64,000 nucleotides of DNA from Stramonita haemastoma. Lineage: Eukaryota; Mollusca; Gastropoda; Neogastropoda; Muricidae. A program made the translations under genes and the position numbers. The notes below the pieces were generated by a model that saw nothing but the letters and a program-made list of their open reading frames with translations, was not told where the DNA came from and searched no databases. Positions 61,491-64,000 of the stretch are shown piece by piece (within the stretch, counting starts at the first letter, position 1; every line of letters begins with the position of its first letter). The DNA lies in contig CM060318.1 of assembly GCA_030674155.1 (NCBI GenBank), positions 74,624,590-74,688,589 of the forward strand, read 5' to 3'.

Positions 61491-61811
61491 CAAAAGCCAC
61501 TAAGCCAACCCGCCCCCTAATGAACGGCCACAAATGTTGCTTAATTAATTAATGAATCAAACCGATTCAGACCAAGTCATGCTATTTTGAGGATGACTGA
61601 GGATGGCTGACACATACAGGTCCTGAAGGTGACAAGACACAAAAGCAGCAGGCAAGAGTCCTCAGAAATGTATACAGCCACCAGTGCAACACAAGGCAGG
61701 CAGGCCAGCACTGAGGCAGTAACGTACGTACTGTCTAATGGAAAGAGGAGGAGAAGTAAAGGGGGGAAAAAGCAAACAAAGGAGCGGAAAGAAGTGAGGC
61801 GAAGGGCAGAC

Positions 61812-61813
61812 AC

Positions 61814-61895
<82 letters not shown>

Positions 61896-61897
61896 GG
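61812..61897. repeat. (GA)n microsatellite
   Basis: GA tract with two single-base interruptions. Confidence 0.95.
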
Positions 61898-62014
61898 GCT
61901 ATGTAGGTGTCTGGCAGGCGCGGAGGGCGACAAGTATTGATCACCTAATTGCCTGCACTATTGATGAGTCTGACCCCCTACAGTCAGTCAGTCAGTCAGT
62001 CGCTCAGCCAAAAA

Positions 62015-62016
<2 letters not shown>

Positions 62017-62096
<80 letters not shown>
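62017..62096. repeat. (GT)n microsatellite
   Basis: Pure GT tract. Confidence 0.95.
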
Positions 62097-62099
<3 letters not shown>

Positions 62100-62175
62100 A
62101 TGAATGCTTTCTTGTTCCTTCATCCTGCCATCACCTTCCCACCCACCCTTGCTACTTTGACACTTCCACCAGGGC

Positions 62176-62340
<165 letters not shown>

Positions 62341-63436
62341 CCGCCTCCCCCAAACGTTCATATTTCGAGGAAGGGGGGGGGGGGGATGGATATGTAACAG
62401 TGGCGTATGAGACCTAAAATGCCACGGCTGATTAAAAATTGCAGCAAGGTGGTAATGTTAATGGAGAGGTTTTTTTGTGTGATGTTTGAAGGATTTACAG
62501 GGAAGCATTATCGTTTAAAGGGCACCCTCAGTAGTTAAAAATGATAGTCTCTCGCATTTTCTAAAATGAGAAATTTTTTAGGGACAGAATCAAACCACAT
62601 AACATGTAATACAGAAATGAAAGAACGAAGAGGACAATGAATATTTAATTGTGAATTGAATTTTCATCTACTGTGGAAAAAAAAAAAAGCATTAACTTTC
62701 CACAGGGTATGATGCTATTTAAGAATAAGAAACTGACATATATCTTGGAACAAACCACAAACCACATCAATGTTGTTATAATGTACGAAATGATATAAAA
62801 GATGTTAAAGATAGAAAAAAGTTCTGGAAAAAAATTATAAAGGAGAAGCGGAAAAGGAAGGAAGAAAAACAAACAAACAAACAAAAAACCCAACCCCAAA
62901 CAATAAAGACAGAACAAACGGCACAAACCATTTATCTCTAAAAGACGGGGAAATAAAACCCTTCGGAGACATCAGGATGTGGTCCTTGGAAACGTAGGAA
63001 CCACCAGTGCTAAGAAAAATACCAGACTAATGTCATTGAAATAACACGTACTTGGACCTCGAAACAATGATGCACGTAGCCGAGTTACAGCGGTATCCCT
63101 GGTATGTCTGTGACTGTTGGGAATTACCCCAGAGTATAACAGGTTTATCGGAATGACAATTACGAGGTCATCATAGCCAGGAATGTAGCACGAGCAGGCA
63201 GGGGAGTGCACGAACCAGACACTGGCCTGCAGTTATAGGAGAAATAGGTCAGAATCGTAAAAGAAAATAAAAGATTGGATGAACAGCATTGCCTTGGACA
63301 GCAATAAAAAATATTGCAAATTCTTAAGTGTCATTCGGAATCTGCTCTGTGGTATCAGATTGAAAAGCTGTTACCATTATTAAGAGTTGCTGAATACGTT
63401 TATTCATCATAAGGGAAAAATAAAAGCAACAACAGC

Positions 63437-63488
63437 AACACACACACACCACGCACGCACGCACACCGCGCGCACACACACACACACA

Positions 63489-63560
<72 letters not shown>
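63437..63560. repeat. (CA)n microsatellite
   Basis: CA array with an early CACG/CGCG segment. Confidence 0.95.
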
Positions 63561-63562
<2 letters not shown>

Positions 63563-64000
63563 ATCTAATATCAGCAAGTGTGGATAGACTGAATTGAACA
63601 ACTCCAACATACCCCCCCCCCCCCCCCCCACACACACACACAAGCCAACAAAAGCTGTTAATAAGTAAGTCTTGGGTACCAAAAAAGAGCCCTTTGCTTC
63701 TCCGCTCTGATGGGAAATACCCACCTATACACGTACTTATCATATATGTGTAATCTACATAAACAAACACGAAGTGCAGACAGTCAGACAGACAGAGGGA
63801 GATAAAGAGACACACTAGCAGGTGTTAATGCCATAAATTCGAGTAAGCAGGAAGGCAAACAGTCGACAGATGATCAATACCATAGCAACAACGCTCCTGG
63901 GAGACAGAGGGAGAGACAGAGAGGCAAAGGGAGAGAGAGAGAGACAGCAGGCCACCCCCCTCTTATGCCCTGCACTGCCTCACCCACTCCCACCACTCCC

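Overview
The window is nuclear DNA from an intron-rich animal, most likely a mollusc and probably a gastropod. Direct evidence: GT-AG introns, animal-specific gene families (DIP2, CNPPD1, a p55-type MAGUK, a Golgi beta-1,4-galactosyltransferase), tRNA-derived SINEs, LINE fragments and very many (CA)n, (GA)n and compound microsatellites. The gastropod assignment is inferred from the repeat style and protein flavour and is not proven.

Layout. 1-8090: first intron of a DIP2 homologue on the minus strand, full of microsatellites and retroelement pieces. 8091-8175: DIP2 coding exon 1. About 8176-8400: compact, apparently bidirectional promoter with a TCTCGCGAGA palindrome, an ETS-like site and a YY1-like site; to the right it probably drives CNPPD1. 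11100-16458: CNPPD1 (plus), seven exons from the start codon. 16459-23088: intergenic or 5' regulatory DNA with SINEs and CA arrays. 23124-35700: complete MAGUK p55 gene (MPP2/MPP6/varicose type, plus), 14 coding exons encoding two L27 domains, PDZ, SH3 and guanylate-kinase-like domains. 35701-45434: gene-poor stretch between convergent gene ends, probably long 3'UTRs plus two SINE copies. 45435-50070: beta-1,4-galactosyltransferase (minus), six coding exons. 51795-52060: 5S-rRNA-like retroelement. 53747-53801: first coding exon of an unidentified plus-strand gene under a CpG/YY1-type promoter. 53802-64000: probably its first intron, dominated by microsatellites and SINEs.

The most striking observation is in the MAGUK gene. 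The 3' splice site of exon 11 is the last of about 17 tandem 34/36-bp copies, each carrying the full acceptor and the first 8 exon bases. Two introns later a roughly 30-copy, 31-bp minisatellite carries donor-like GGTAAG and acceptor-like TTACAG in nearly every unit.

Three otherwise well-preserved genes (CNPPD1, the MAGUK, the galactosyltransferase) each carry one or more frame breaks. Most look like single missing bases, several in homopolymers. One SINE copy is also riddled with small deletions. The simplest reading is uncorrected long-read assembly error rather than three neighbouring pseudogenes. The four genes have no evident pathway link; they look like ordinary animal neighbours rather than an operon or cluster.
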